A DNA stretch of 55,510 nucleotides from Lentibacillus kapialis (GTDB lineage: Bacteria; Bacillota; Bacilli; Bacillales; Amphibacillaceae). A program made the translations under genes and the position numbers. The notes beneath the pieces were generated by a model that was not told the DNA's origin, made no database searches, and saw only the letters and a program-made list of their open reading frames with translations. The DNA lies in NCBI RefSeq assembly GCF_014646635.1, contig NZ_BMNQ01000013.1, positions 1-55,510 of the forward strand, written 5' to 3'. Shown here one piece after another: positions 35,841 through 44,793 of the stretch; the first letter of the stretch is position 1; every line of letters begins with the position of its first letter.

Positions 35841-36197
35841 ATGGGCAAGGGAAAATCATTACTCCTGGGAATTATGCTGGGGGGTGCGGTCAGTGCTGCT
35901 GCAACATTGCTAAGCACACCTGAATCCGGTCAAGATTTGCGGAGTCGTGCCAGAGAACAAAGCATCGAATGGAAAGAACTGTTTGAAAAACTGAAAAATG
36001 ACAGCCTCAAACTAAAAGAGCAGCTCACTGAAACTTCCAAGGAAGGGGCAGTCCTTGTCAGGGAACTGACCCAGGAAATGAAAAGCTCTGTAGAAGATTG
36101 GAAAAAAACCGTAGAACCCCACCAAGAAAGTATTCAGCAATACTTGGAGGAAATAGAATCAAGTTTGAAAGATTTGGAAGATAAAGTAAATAATTAA
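35841..36197 (+). CDS. yhaH: YtxH-domain protein (YhaH-like)
   Basis: A 118-residue protein with one N-terminal hydrophobic segment (LLLGIMLGGAVSAAATLL) followed by TPESGQDLRSRAREQ, the YtxH/GvpP signature, and a long amphipathic coiled-coil tail. Members are often general-stress proteins; the molecular role is unknown. ATG 35841 follows GAAAGGAG; the longer frame from 35772 lacks support. The symbol follows the position between trpP and the yha block. Confidence 0.8.
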   Translation: MGKGKSLLLGIMLGGAVSAAATLLSTPESGQDLRSRAREQSIEWKELFEKLKNDSLKLKEQLTETSKEGAVLVRELTQEMKSSVEDWKKTVEPHQESIQQYLEEIESSLKDLEDKVNN

Positions 36198-36213
36198 TCA
36201 TTTTAGACATTAA

Positions 36214-36246
36214 TAAAGCTGCCTCAACATATGAGGCAGCTTTATT
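36214..36246. terminator. Bidirectional terminator yhaH / opuAC
   Basis: AAAGCTGCCTCA acata TGAGGCAGCTTT, with T-rich sequence on both exits, between two convergent genes. Confidence 0.9.
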
Positions 36247-36266
36247 TTTAAATAGATGGCTGGTGC

Positions 36267-37226
36267 TTATTCACCAATGCCTTTTGTCCACTTTTTAAGA
36301 AGGTCAGGATTATCTTCAAGGAACTTGCTTGCTGCATCAGCCGGTTCTGCACCACCATTGATTGCTACAAGCAATTTGTTCTCCATTTCCGTATCGTAAT
36401 CTTCTGTAATACGCTTTACTACTTCATATGCTGCAGGAGAGTCTTCCTGGAAGCTTGTATGAGCAATCGCTTCGATACGGTCACCTTCCCCGCCGTATAC
36501 TTCTTTAGGGTCTTCAAGCATCTTCAAATCCATCTCTGCGAACATCCAATGCGGTTTCCAGCCTGGAATAATAATTGGTTCTTTGTTATCAATTTTCTTC
36601 TGCAACTGGGAAAGCATGGCACCCTCAGAGCTTGATGACAATTCCCAATTGTCCAGACCGTATTCTTTAAGTGCTGTTTGTGTATTCTGCATGACGCCTG
36701 CACCGGGGTCAATACCGGTAATGGTCCAGTCCACTGCTTCACCCAATTCCTTATTGCCTTTCAAATCTTCAATGGAGCTAACATCCATATAGGATGGAAC
36801 TGTCATGGCAAGTGGCGCTTTGTCAACAAATGCACCAATAGCTTCCACATCATCCTGGTATTTGTCCCAATATGATTGGTGTGTCGCCGGGAGCCATGAA
36901 GCGGTCATAAATGATGCGTCATCATTGGCAACACTTGTCCACATGGCGCCTGCGTCAACCTGTTTTGTTTCCACAGTGTATCCCACTTCTTCAAGAGCTT
37001 GCTTAACCAGTGGTGTACGGGCCATAGCGCCTGCCCACGCAACATACGGAACAGTCAGTTCACTTTCACCAAGTTCAACACCGCTACTGCTGTCACCACC
37101 GTCACTGCTTCCACTGTCCCCTGAGTCACTGTCGCTTCCTTCTTCACTGCCTCCGCCGCATGCTGCCAGTGCAATGACCAGCATAAGTGCTGCAGCCAAG
37201 CCTAAAAACTTAAATTTCTTAAACAT
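36267..37226 (-). CDS. opuAC: Glycine betaine/proline betaine ABC transporter, binding lipoprotein (OpuAC-like)
   Basis: Extracellular solute-binding subunit for compatible solutes. The 319-residue product has a lipoprotein signal with Cys23 in LAACGGG, an acidic Gly/Ser/Asp linker (~27-50), then the OpuAC fold (LTVPYVAWAGAMARTPLVK, ASWLPATHQSYWDKY, GWKPHWMFAEMDLKML) whose tryptophans would form the aromatic cage. It is third in opuAA-opuAB-opuAC. Betaine is the likely substrate, but proline betaine or other betaines are possible. The acidic linker suits a salt-exposed protein. Confidence 0.92.
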   Translation of the reverse strand: MFKKFKFLGLAAALMLVIALAACGGGSEEGSDSDSGDSGSSDGGDSSSGVELGESELTVPYVAWAGAMARTPLVKQALEEVGYTVETKQVDAGAMWTSVANDDASFMTASWLPATHQSYWDKYQDDVEAIGAFVDKAPLAMTVPSYMDVSSIEDLKGNKELGEAVDWTITGIDPGAGVMQNTQTALKEYGLDNWELSSSSEGAMLSQLQKKIDNKEPIIIPGWKPHWMFAEMDLKMLEDPKEVYGGEGDRIEAIAHTSFQEDSPAAYEVVKRITEDYDTEMENKLLVAINGGAEPADAASKFLEDNPDLLKKWTKGIGE

Positions 37227-37310
37227 AAGAAATTGACCCTCCTTGAAATAATATTTTTATATGTCTCGGGTATCCACATCATCACTGATGCAGACAACCC
37301 GTCCACATGC

Positions 37311-38150
37311 TTAATCTTTACTCGCCCCTTGTGTAATGCGGTCAAGCAGCATCGCAAGTATTACAAGGGACAAACCACCTTCAAATCCCGGACCGATCGC
37401 AACTTGTGTAACAGCTCTGTATACAACTGTACCAAGTCCCGGCGCCCCAACCATTGAGGCAATTACAACCATCGATAATGAAAGCATAATGGTCTGGTTA
37501 ATACCAGCCATTATGTTTGTCATGGCCAGGGGTATTTGTACCTTTGACAGCCTTTGACCTGTCGATGAACCAAATGCATTGGATGCCTCAATCAATTCCT
37601 CGTCTACTTGACGAATACCAAGGTTTGTCAGCCTGACGGTCGGCGGCATCGAGAAGATGATGGTTGCTACGACACCCGGCACCATACCCAAGCTGAAAAA
37701 GACAACGGCCGGAATTAAATAAACAAAGGCCGGCATCGTCTGCATGAAATCAAGAACAGGCGTTACAATCGATTGCACAGAATCCTTCTGTGACATCCAT
37801 ATGCCAATAGGTATACCGATAATCATCGAAATGATAACCGAGACCACAACCAATGATACGGTATCCAGAAGCTCCGGCCAATAACCGAGGTTGTTAATCA
37901 GTCCAAGGCCGATAAGCGCAAATAAGCTTAGCTTCCAATTCACAACCCACCACGCTAAAAGTGCCACTAAAACAATTAATAACAGCGGCGGTACAAATTC
38001 CAATAGTACTACAAAATTCTCAGTAATAAATGCGATAACTGACGAGATAGTATCAAAAACGACCGAAAAAGAATCCGTCAGGAAATCAACAAACGATTCC
38101 ACCCATTGTGCTAAAGGAAGTTTGGGGAAGAGTGTTCCTGCATTATCCAT
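37311..38150 (-). CDS. opuAB: Compatible-solute ABC transporter permease (OpuAB-like)
   Basis: A 279-residue permease with about six membrane segments and the EAA-like loop ASNAFGSSTGQRLSKVQIPLAMTNIMAG. The central part TVSLVVVSVIISMIIGIPIGI is typical of OpuAB/ProW. Its start lies 8 bases inside the 3' end of opuAA, so translation is coupled. Confidence 0.93.
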   Translation of the reverse strand: MDNAGTLFPKLPLAQWVESFVDFLTDSFSVVFDTISSVIAFITENFVVLLEFVPPLLLIVLVALLAWWVVNWKLSLFALIGLGLINNLGYWPELLDTVSLVVVSVIISMIIGIPIGIWMSQKDSVQSIVTPVLDFMQTMPAFVYLIPAVVFFSLGMVPGVVATIIFSMPPTVRLTNLGIRQVDEELIEASNAFGSSTGQRLSKVQIPLAMTNIMAGINQTIMLSLSMVVIASMVGAPGLGTVVYRAVTQVAIGPGFEGGLSLVILAMLLDRITQGASKD

Positions 38151-39357
38151 CTGTTACGTCACCCCCATTTCCGTTCATTACTTCATCATTGCCGGCAAGA
38201 GCCCCGATAATGGCTCCTCTGACAACAATACCAACCAATTTGCCCGAATCATCAACAACAGATAACGGTGCCTTGTCATCAGACATTGGTTCGAATAAAT
38301 CTGACAGCAGCGTGTCCGGTTGAACAGTTGGAATGTCAGATGTTAGCACGTCATCCAACCCTTTTCCATCTTTTGCGGCTGCTGCGGCTTGGTCTGCCGT
38401 TACGTAGCCGAGCAGTTTCTGTTTTTTGTCAACAACATACACGGTCGAAACCCCGTCATTTTTCATTAACTTAAGAGCAACTTTAGGGCCCCGGTCAATT
38501 GTAACTGTTTCAGCACGTTTCATGACATGACCGGCTGTCAGTACGTTTGCCAGATTAACGTCTTCAACAAAACGCTCAACATAGTCATTGGCAGGATCCA
38601 TTAAAATTTCTTCAGCGGTGCCAACCTGGACGATGCTTCCATCTTTCATCAGGGCAATTCTGTCACCGATTCTTAACGCCTCATCCAAATCATGTGTAAT
38701 AAAGACGATGGTTTTGTGTACTCGTTGCTGCAAGTCCATTAACTCATCCTGCATATCTTTTCGAATCAATGGATCCAATGCACTGAATGCCTCGTCCATC
38801 AGAAGAATCTCCGGATCATTGGCAAGTGCCCGCGCCAGACCAACACGCTGCTGCATGCCGCCGGAAAGCTCATTCGGACGCTTTTCCAAATAACCGCCAA
38901 GACCAACTAATTCCAGAGCTTCGCGTGCTTTCTTTTCCCGTTCATCTTTGTCAATACCTTGAACCTCCAGACCATACTCTGCATTTTTCTGGATTGACTT
39001 ATGCGGAAGCAACGCAAAGTTCTGAAAAACCATGCTCATCTTTTTTCTGCGGATATTCCGAAGCTGTTCTTTATTCATGTCTGTTATGTTATCATCATCA
39101 AGCTGAACAGTACCTGATGTTGGTTCAATTAATCGATTGAGCATCCGAACCAGCGTGGATTTACCACTTCCGGAGAGACCCATGATCACAAAGACTTCAC
39201 CATCTTCTACTTCAAACGAAGCCTGATTCACACCGACTGTCATCCCGGTCAATTCCAGTATCTCATCTTTTGATTTATTTTCTTCAAGGTATTTGACAGC
39301 TTGTTTTGGGCGCCTGCCGAAAATCTTTGTTAATCGGTCTACCTTGATTTTACTCAT
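38143..39357 (-). CDS. opuAA: Compatible-solute ABC transporter ATPase with CBS domains (OpuAA-like)
   Basis: A 404-residue ATPase with Walker A GLSGSGKST (60-68), signature LSGGMQQRVGLARAL, Walker B LLMDEAFSALD, and two C-terminal CBS domains (~285-400) that sense ionic strength in OpuA-type importers. The start is ATG 39357 after GCGAGGTGAG; a frame open to 39477 has no ribosome site. It is first in the operon, with a good sigma-A promoter 330 bases upstream, so the leader is unusually long (~320 bases). Confidence 0.94.
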   Translation of the reverse strand: MSKIKVDRLTKIFGRRPKQAVKYLEENKSKDEILELTGMTVGVNQASFEVEDGEVFVIMGLSGSGKSTLVRMLNRLIEPTSGTVQLDDDNITDMNKEQLRNIRRKKMSMVFQNFALLPHKSIQKNAEYGLEVQGIDKDEREKKAREALELVGLGGYLEKRPNELSGGMQQRVGLARALANDPEILLMDEAFSALDPLIRKDMQDELMDLQQRVHKTIVFITHDLDEALRIGDRIALMKDGSIVQVGTAEEILMDPANDYVERFVEDVNLANVLTAGHVMKRAETVTIDRGPKVALKLMKNDGVSTVYVVDKKQKLLGYVTADQAAAAAKDGKGLDDVLTSDIPTVQPDTLLSDLFEPMSDDKAPLSVVDDSGKLVGIVVRGAIIGALAGNDEVMNGNGGDVTDG

Positions 39358-39600
39358 TTTCTCACCTCGCTTAATTCTAAAATTAAGGATTCCCTGTAAA
39401 TTTGTCTGCATGATTTGATTGTTACATCCGAATTTTCTATAAGCATTTTTACTATAAAACTTTGACAGGAAGCCCATGATCTGCGGGCTGTCCGCCTGAG
39501 TTTGCTTTTCCCCCTTTTTCTATGAATCTTGAATAACAAGGATTAAAGTCCTGCAACTTTTTCACCAGGTTAAAATCATAAACCAGCAATCGACTTTTTT

Positions 39601-39624
39601 GCCATTAAAGCTTGGCGATAAGCC
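39601..39624 (-). repeat. 24-base exact inverted match to repeat copy 2, in the opuA leader
   Basis: The reverse complement equals 8107-8130 exactly, including the CTTGGC...GCCAAG hairpin arms mostly (one side is GGGC here). Next to it, CAATTCA gctaag TGAATTG (39626-39645) forms a further hairpin. The remainder of 39358-39683 shows only AT-rich sequence with a weak alternative -10 near 39436. Confidence 0.65.
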
Positions 39625-39683
39625 CAATTCACTTAGCTGAATTGACTTTTAATAAAACGTACCCCGTGTCGTCCACTCTTAAT

Positions 39684-39712
39684 ACTATATTACTACCATA
39701 GGTAAATTTCAA
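39684..39712 (-). promoter_or_regulatory. Sigma-A promoter of opuA
   Basis: On the minus strand TTGAAA, 17 bases, TATAGT. Both hexamers are one or two bases from consensus. The predicted transcript starts near 39677. Confidence 0.7.
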
Positions 39713-39742
39713 ATATTAAATAACGGTGATTTTGTACGTATT

Positions 39743-39768
39743 TTTTGTACAGTTTAAACTGTACAAAA
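39743..39768. promoter_or_regulatory. Perfect 26-bp palindrome, operator between opuA and its regulator
   Basis: Two 13-base arms TTTTGTACAGTTT / AAACTGTACAAAA with no spacer or mismatch. A further half-site TTTTGTACGTA precedes it at 39730-39740. It lies 31 bases upstream of the opuA -35 and 118 bases before the GbsR-type gene, so it can control both divergent units. Confidence 0.8.
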
Positions 39769-39886
39769 TTTTGCTCATTTATTCTTTTTTTTACTGCTGT
39801 TTACTTTAATTTACTGCCCAACTTCGTATTTTGATTCCTGATGATTTTCGTGTAATCTTTATTTAGCAGGCATTTAGGAGGATATT

Positions 39887-40360
39887 ATGCAAAATCCAAT
39901 CTTAGAAAATGCGACGTATGACATTATTTTAGAATCTGCTAAAACAATTGAGATGTTTGGGCTGAGCCCATTGGAAGCACGACTTTTTGTTTATTTGTAT
40001 TTGCAAAATCAGCCCAAAACCCTGGACGAAATGGCTGAAGCACTGGGAAAAAGCAAAACATCGATGAGCACAAGTATTCGTAGTCTGTCTGATGCCAAAC
40101 TTGTCACACTTGTATGGAAAAAAGGCGTAAGAAAAGATTTGTATGAGGCAAATAGCCAGTTATTCAAATTGTTTATGAGTAATTATGTGAACAAATGGAT
40201 TAGTGCCTCCAATCATCAAAAAAAAACGCTTGAGAAAATACAACAGAAACTCGATCATAATGACACTGAACAGTCCCGGGAAATAGCGGATCATTTAAAT
40301 GACATCATTCACTTCCATGAACAAATTGAATCTTCATTTCGTACGTTTCAGCATTATTAA
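39887..40360 (+). CDS. GbsR/MarR-family regulator of compatible-solute uptake
   Basis: A 157-residue DNA-binding protein with a winged helix at about 30-95 (LSPLEARLFVYLYLQNQPKT, ALGKSKTSMSTSIRSLSDAKLV) and a helical tail, the form of GbsR/OpcR/OpuAR proteins, which sense choline or betaine. It is divergent from opuA and faces the 26-bp palindrome, so it most likely represses opuA. ATG 39887 follows AGGAGG. A paralog lies at 44147-44719. Confidence 0.9.
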   Translation: MQNPILENATYDIILESAKTIEMFGLSPLEARLFVYLYLQNQPKTLDEMAEALGKSKTSMSTSIRSLSDAKLVTLVWKKGVRKDLYEANSQLFKLFMSNYVNKWISASNHQKKTLEKIQQKLDHNDTEQSREIADHLNDIIHFHEQIESSFRTFQHY

Positions 40361-40422
40361 TCGTAAACTCGAAGCCGTCTGTTCACACGCCAGCCCTCCT
40401 TCTCTTAAACAGCGGCCCGTAT

Positions 40423-40755
40423 TCATCTTTCCAATACATGGATAAACTCCTCCATTAAAGAAGGATAGTATCCTTCTTTTTTTAATGCATAAACAGTTTC
40501 GTCGGGATTCAATTTTTCATTAAGCATTCCGGCAAACTGTACTAACAAAGAGGAAAAATCCAAAAATCCTTCCTCCTTTTGCGTGATGTATTGATAATGA
40601 AGACCTTCCAGCAACTTTAAAAGCGTTTTGAATTCACTTTTGGTAACATTATTTATAATAATCATTCGTGTAAATGGATAGCGATTCGTATCGATTGTTC
40701 GTGATAAAAGTTGAAGATAAAAGTTTATGGTTTCATTCTGCTCAGTATGTTCCAA
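40423..40755 (-). CDS. yhaI: DUF1878 family protein (YhaI)
   Basis: A 110-residue soluble helical protein that resembles B. subtilis YhaI: FYLQLLSRTIDTNRYPF, LLVQFAGMLNEKLNPDETVYAL and the C-terminal YYPSLMEEFIHVLE. Function unknown. The start is TTG 40755, five bases after a GGGGGGG ribosome site. It is convergent with the GbsR-type gene and divergent from the DUF3267 gene. Confidence 0.85.
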   Translation of the reverse strand: MEHTEQNETINFYLQLLSRTIDTNRYPFTRMIIINNVTKSEFKTLLKLLEGLHYQYITQKEEGFLDFSSLLVQFAGMLNEKLNPDETVYALKKEGYYPSLMEEFIHVLER

Positions 40756-40936
40756 CAGAACCCCCCCAAGCTGATTTATTCAAATGGTTTCAATCCCTTT
40801 TGTGACGCGATTAAAATCCTGTTGAAAAAAGATCATATTTTTTTGTTAAAAGCTATTGATTTTTATAATCGAACGTACTATGATGCTTAGAGGAAATTCA
40901 GATTATGGATAAACCAAATCACAGGGGGGATCAAAA

Positions 40937-41494
40937 ATGAATTGCTGGAAAATCATTAATTTCAATAAAGAGTATGGGATAAATAGGTTGTATCTGCAGT
41001 CATTTTTGATTGGCCTGCTGGCTTTTGTCCTTTTATACGTACCATTTTCAATTAAACATGGAACCATCAGCATGAATGAATCCGGCATTCTTCCATTAAT
41101 TATCATGGTGAGTTGTCTACCGATCTTACATTCGTTCGTGCATATTCTACCATTAGTCATGATGAATAAGCGGGCAAGATTCATCTATAAACGGAACACC
41201 ATATTCTTTCCTGTTATCAATTATTATACAAAAAAACAGTTGACAAAGAAAGCCTCATTGCTTGCTGCAGTTGCACCAACCATACTGATTACAATACCTG
41301 GTATAACAGCAGCCTATCTATATAGTGAATTCTATGTTTATTTTCTGATTTTCACGGCCGCTCATATAGCCATGACATATACAGACTTTCTGTATATCTC
41401 CTATATAGCGAGGGCACCTAAGCAATCTTTCATTGAAAATAGAAACAATGAAATTACAATTCTTGTAAAGAACGAAACGAAATCGGCTGGCTAG
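40937..41494 (+). CDS. DUF3267-type membrane protein, possible zincin
   Basis: A 185-residue membrane protein with about four hydrophobic segments. It holds HSFVH (HxxxH) in the second segment and a later DFLYISYI, the pattern of the DUF3267 putative intramembrane metallopeptidases. The catalytic role is unproven and the family assignment rests on my reading. ATG follows CAGGGGGGATC. Its last codons form the left arm of its terminator. Confidence 0.7.
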   Translation: MNCWKIINFNKEYGINRLYLQSFLIGLLAFVLLYVPFSIKHGTISMNESGILPLIIMVSCLPILHSFVHILPLVMMNKRARFIYKRNTIFFPVINYYTKKQLTKKASLLAAVAPTILITIPGITAAYLYSEFYVYFLIFTAAHIAMTYTDFLYISYIARAPKQSFIENRNNEITILVKNETKSAG

Positions 41495-41507
41495 CCGATT
41501 TCGTTTT
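41478..41507 (+). terminator. Terminator overlapping the DUF3267 gene end
   Basis: CGAAATCGGC tggcta GCCGATTTCG then TTTTG; the stop codon TAG lies in the loop/right arm. Confidence 0.78.
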
Positions 41508-41605
41508 GCTATGACGTGAAAATAAATTTTACTCTGTTCATGATAAGCATCTTTTGGTAGAGTATTAAGTATGGAAAAATCCATATACATTAAGGGGGTT
41601 TTGCA

Positions 41606-41797
41606 ATGACGATGTTCCTGATTTTTCCTATTTATGCCATTTTTGTGCTCTTTATTTTCAATTCGCTTACACATCAATTTTGCACGAAAATGGAAATGAA
41701 AGAGAGAAAACAATCATCCACATTTCGTGTTATTAATATCATGATTCTAGTATTACTTATATCCTCTTATGTGAAAGTACTAAATGCAACTGTATAA
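41606..41797 (+). CDS. Small membrane protein of unknown function
   Basis: 63 residues with two hydrophobic segments (residues 3-20 and 44-58) separated by a charged stretch KMEMKERKQSS. ATG 41606 follows AAGGGGG at normal spacing, which is the main support for a real gene. It precedes prsA by 87 bases. I do not recognise the family. Confidence 0.6.
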   Translation: MTMFLIFPIYAIFVLFIFNSLTHQFCTKMEMKERKQSSTFRVINIMILVLLISSYVKVLNATV

Positions 41798-41883
41798 GGA
41801 TTAAGAACTATTTATTTTGGATAAATTTGTGTTATATTTATAAAATAGCTAATGAAACTGAATTAAAACTAGGAGTGTTCACA

Positions 41884-42843
41884 ATGAAAAAATCATTAAT
41901 TGCTGCAGGCCTCACAGCCGGCATTTTGACACTGACTGCCTGTAATTCCGGCGATGAATCGAAGGTAGTAGCTGAAACAAGCGCCGGAGATGTTACAAAA
42001 GATGAGTTTTACCAAGAGATGAAAACACAATCCGGTAAACAGGTTCTTCGTCAGCTTATTACCAAAAAAGTCCTGAACGATAATTATGATGTCTCCGACG
42101 AACAGGTTGATAAGGAAGTACAAAAAACAAAGGACCAGGTCGGCGAACAATTTGACATGTTCCTGCAGCAACAAGGTTTCCCTGACGAGGCAGCCTACCG
42201 TGAAACCATTCGACTCAGCCTTTTGCAGCTTGAAGCAGCATCTGAGGGTATGGACATTACAGAGGAAGATCTCAAACAGCGATATGAGCGCATGAAAACT
42301 GAAATTGAAGCAAAACATATCCTGGTGGACAGTAAAGAGAAAGCCAAAGAAATTAAGTCGAAACTTGAGAACGGCGGCGACTTCGCTAAACTGGCTGAAA
42401 AAAACTCCAAGGACAAGGCATCAGCCAAAAAAGGCGGGGATTTGGACTACTTCTCTGCAGGTGATATGGTCCCGGCATTTGAAGACAAAGCGTATAGCAT
42501 GGAAGTAGGGTCAGTGAGTGATCCTGTTAAGTCAGAACACGGTTTTCACATTATTAAAGTGACGGACAAGCGTGATACAAAAGAAGATATCGGATCATTC
42601 GAGGATAACAAAGAAACGATTCGCCGAAATATTATAAACCAGAACATCAATGTGCAATCTCTGCAGCAGAAAATTAATAAAATGATTCAGGATTCCGATG
42701 TTAGCATTAAAGCAGAAGGCCTTGAAGACATATTTAAACAACAAAAACCGGGACAAGGTCAAGGTTCAGGCCAAAGCGGTCAAAAGTCCGGTAACGGTAA
42801 CGACTCCGGCAAAAAGGATACTTCCGAAGAAGGTCAAGGCTGA
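41884..42843 (+). CDS. prsA: Foldase lipoprotein PrsA (peptidyl-prolyl isomerase)
   Basis: A post-translocational folding factor on the outside of the membrane. The 319-residue product has a lipoprotein signal with Cys20 (LTLTAC), a chaperone-like N-domain, one parvulin domain at about 137-227 (EAKHILVDSKEKAKEIKSKL ... FSAGDMVPAFEDKAYSM ... HGFHIIKV) and a Gly/Gln/Ser-rich disordered tail (GQGQGSGQSGQ). ATG 41884 follows AGGAGTG. A possible promoter is TTGGAT-16-TATAAA just upstream. The context beside yhaL and yhaI matches B. subtilis. Confidence 0.95.
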   Translation: MKKSLIAAGLTAGILTLTACNSGDESKVVAETSAGDVTKDEFYQEMKTQSGKQVLRQLITKKVLNDNYDVSDEQVDKEVQKTKDQVGEQFDMFLQQQGFPDEAAYRETIRLSLLQLEAASEGMDITEEDLKQRYERMKTEIEAKHILVDSKEKAKEIKSKLENGGDFAKLAEKNSKDKASAKKGGDLDYFSAGDMVPAFEDKAYSMEVGSVSDPVKSEHGFHIIKVTDKRDTKEDIGSFEDNKETIRRNIINQNINVQSLQQKINKMIQDSDVSIKAEGLEDIFKQQKPGQGQGSGQSGQKSGNGNDSGKKDTSEEGQG

Positions 42844-42850
42844 GATACAA

Positions 42851-42888
42851 AACTGGGGATTCACATTTTCTGTGAATCCCCAGTTTTT
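42851..42888. terminator. Bidirectional terminator prsA / yhaL
   Basis: AACTGGGGATTCACA tttc TGTGAATCCCCAGTT with T-runs on both sides, between convergent genes. Confidence 0.92.
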
Positions 42889-43072
42889 AAGTTGTTTGCC
42901 TCTGTTTTTGCTTCCGTTCTTCTTCAATGCGATCGATATAAATTTTGCCTTCCTGTTCAATATATTGCTGTTCAAGCCGATGTTCTGCTCTCATTGCGCG
43001 AAAAGCCATAAAACCACTCACAAAAATGAAAAGAATCATCATAAATACCCACCACGGCACTCCAAGAATCAT
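42887..43072 (-). CDS. yhaL: Sporulation-type protein YhaL
   Basis: 61 residues: one N-terminal membrane segment (WWVFMMILFIFVSGFMAF) and a charged helix AEHRLEQQYIEQEGKIYIDR, the YhaL family form. YhaL is linked to sporulation in B. subtilis; the mechanism is unknown. It is the last gene of a minus-strand run yhaO-yhaN-regulator-yhaM-yhaL. Confidence 0.82.
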   Translation of the reverse strand: MILGVPWWVFMMILFIFVSGFMAFRAMRAEHRLEQQYIEQEGKIYIDRIEEERKQKQRQTT

Positions 43073-43162
43073 GCTATGCCTCCCTTGTCCATGAATCTAT
43101 TTCATGTATATGACAAAAAGAAGAAAAACATAACCTTTAAAGCTATTACCAGAAAAAGAGCC

Positions 43163-44110
43163 TTACTTTTCATCAAATATCGGTTTATAAAATGCTCGGT
43201 TATCCAATGCAAATAAGCGCTCAGTAAATTCTCCCGGCTTAACTTTATCGAGGGCACGATTCAATGTATTCATCCTGGCGTCAATTAGATCAATTAAATG
43301 CAGCAGCTCCGCCTCTCTGATCAATGGTGGCTTAGGGCTCCCCCATTCTGCTTTTCCATGATGGGAAAGAATCAAGTGCTGTAAAACCAATACTTCTTCC
43401 CCTTCAATTTGCAGCTCTTTAGCAGTATTTCCGATTTCCTCCACGATCATTGGAATATGCCCAATCAGCTTGCCTTCAAGTGTATACGAGGTTGTCACGA
43501 CACCCGAAAGTTCCTTCACCTTGCCAAGATCGTGCAATATAACACCCGCATACAATAAATCCTTATTCGTTTCGGGATATAATATATGGATTTCTTTTGC
43601 GAGTGCGAGCATACTTACAATATGGTGTGCCAGTCCTGACACATACTCATGATGATTTTTCGTTGCTGCAGGATATGTCAGCAGCGCTTCCTGATATTTT
43701 TTAATCAGAGCCCGGACAATACGTTGCAATGACGGATTCTGCATTTCAAAAATGGCTTCTGTTAATTTTTCCGTCAGAGCATCTTTATGAATAGGTGCTT
43801 TCTCCACAAAATCAGAAACTTGTACCCCGTCTGTTGTTTGTGAGGGTCGGATGGTAAAAATCTTTAACTGTGGTTTTCCTCTGAATTGATTAACTTCACC
43901 AGAGAGTTTGACAATCTGTTCCGGTACAAATATCTCCTCATCTTCTTTGGTAATATCCCAGAGCTTTGCTTCCATTTCACCGGTGGCATCACGCAGTATT
44001 AATGTTAAAAACGGTTTTCCGTTACTGGCCACTCCCCGTGATGCAGACTTGATTAAAATGAAGTTATCAAATGGGTCACCAATGCTATAGTGTCCTATCC
44101 CTTTTTTCAA
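43163..44110 (-). CDS. yhaM: 3'-5' exoribonuclease YhaM
   Basis: This enzyme degrades RNA from the 3' end. The 315-residue product has an N-terminal OB-fold ([32 protein letters not shown]) and an HD domain ([46 protein letters not shown]). The start is TTG 44110, four bases after GGGGGAGG. The longer frame to 44146 would put the start inside the ribosome-site stretch. It lies 36 bases after a GbsR-type gene that is not part of this cluster in B. subtilis. Confidence 0.94.
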   Translation of the reverse strand: MKKGIGHYSIGDPFDNFILIKSASRGVASNGKPFLTLILRDATGEMEAKLWDITKEDEEIFVPEQIVKLSGEVNQFRGKPQLKIFTIRPSQTTDGVQVSDFVEKAPIHKDALTEKLTEAIFEMQNPSLQRIVRALIKKYQEALLTYPAATKNHHEYVSGLAHHIVSMLALAKEIHILYPETNKDLLYAGVILHDLGKVKELSGVVTTSYTLEGKLIGHIPMIVEEIGNTAKELQIEGEEVLVLQHLILSHHGKAEWGSPKPPLIREAELLHLIDLIDARMNTLNRALDKVKPGEFTERLFALDNRAFYKPIFDEK

Positions 44111-44146
44111 ACTACCTCCCCCTTCAAAAAGAACGCCTTCCATCAC

Positions 44147-44719
44147 TCAGTTATTTTCCTCTGCCCCAGGCATTTTTTTTGGTATGTATTCAAATATTTT
44201 GCCTGATTCAACCATATGAATGAATTGCATCAGCCATTTGTAATAGTCCCGGGCATACGTAAGCCTTTCAATATCACGATCTATCTTGTTTTTTAGCGGT
44301 TGGTCTGATGCTTCGTCCTTTATACTTTTTAATTCGAAAATGGCCTCCTCCGCCTCTTCTATATTCGTTTCGGTATAATGCTTCCAGCGATTGGCAAATA
44401 ACGAGGTGAATGATTTATACCAGTCTTCCTCCGATTCATATAAATCTTTCCGGATTCCCCGCTTAAAGGTCGACTCCACCATTTTCATATCCGATAAAGC
44501 GCGAACGCCTGTCGACATACTGGTTTTGCTCATTTCCAAAGCATCACGCATATCATCCAGTGTCATCGGCGCTTCCGAAAAATAAAGAACACCATATAAC
44601 CGCCCCACTGATGGCGTTAGACCGTATAAATTCATATTTTTGGCCATGACCTGGATAAACTTTTCAATAACTTCTTCATGTTTTTCTTCTTCAATTGAAT
44701 GGTTGTGATCATTAGACAA
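44147..44719 (-). CDS. Second GbsR/MarR-family regulator
   Basis: A 190-residue protein with the same winged-helix build as the opuA-side regulator (GLTPSVGRLYGVLYF, ALEMSKTSMSTGVRALSDMKMV, FKRGIRKDLYESEEDWYKSF) and a longer acidic helical tail. It is a clear paralog. It sits between yhaN and yhaM, not beside any transporter or gbsAB, so its target is unknown. ATG 44719 is preceded by TTGGAGGGA. The 74 bases upstream hold TATAAT (minus strand) and an imperfect inverted pair TGGTAACTG/CAGTTTACCA, so it may have its own autoregulated promoter. Confidence 0.88.
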   Translation of the reverse strand: MSNDHNHSIEEEKHEEVIEKFIQVMAKNMNLYGLTPSVGRLYGVLYFSEAPMTLDDMRDALEMSKTSMSTGVRALSDMKMVESTFKRGIRKDLYESEEDWYKSFTSLFANRWKHYTETNIEEAEEAIFELKSIKDEASDQPLKNKIDRDIERLTYARDYYKWLMQFIHMVESGKIFEYIPKKMPGAEENN

Positions 44720-44793
44720 CGAAATCCCTCCAAAAGCTATTATAAGAGGTTTGGTAACTGACAGGTTATCTGAAAGCAGTTTACCATTAATAT

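Noticed and set aside
42698-43216. 172-codon plus-strand frame after prsA
   Set aside because: It overlaps the prsA end, its terminator and yhaL antisense, with no ribosome site and unlikely composition.
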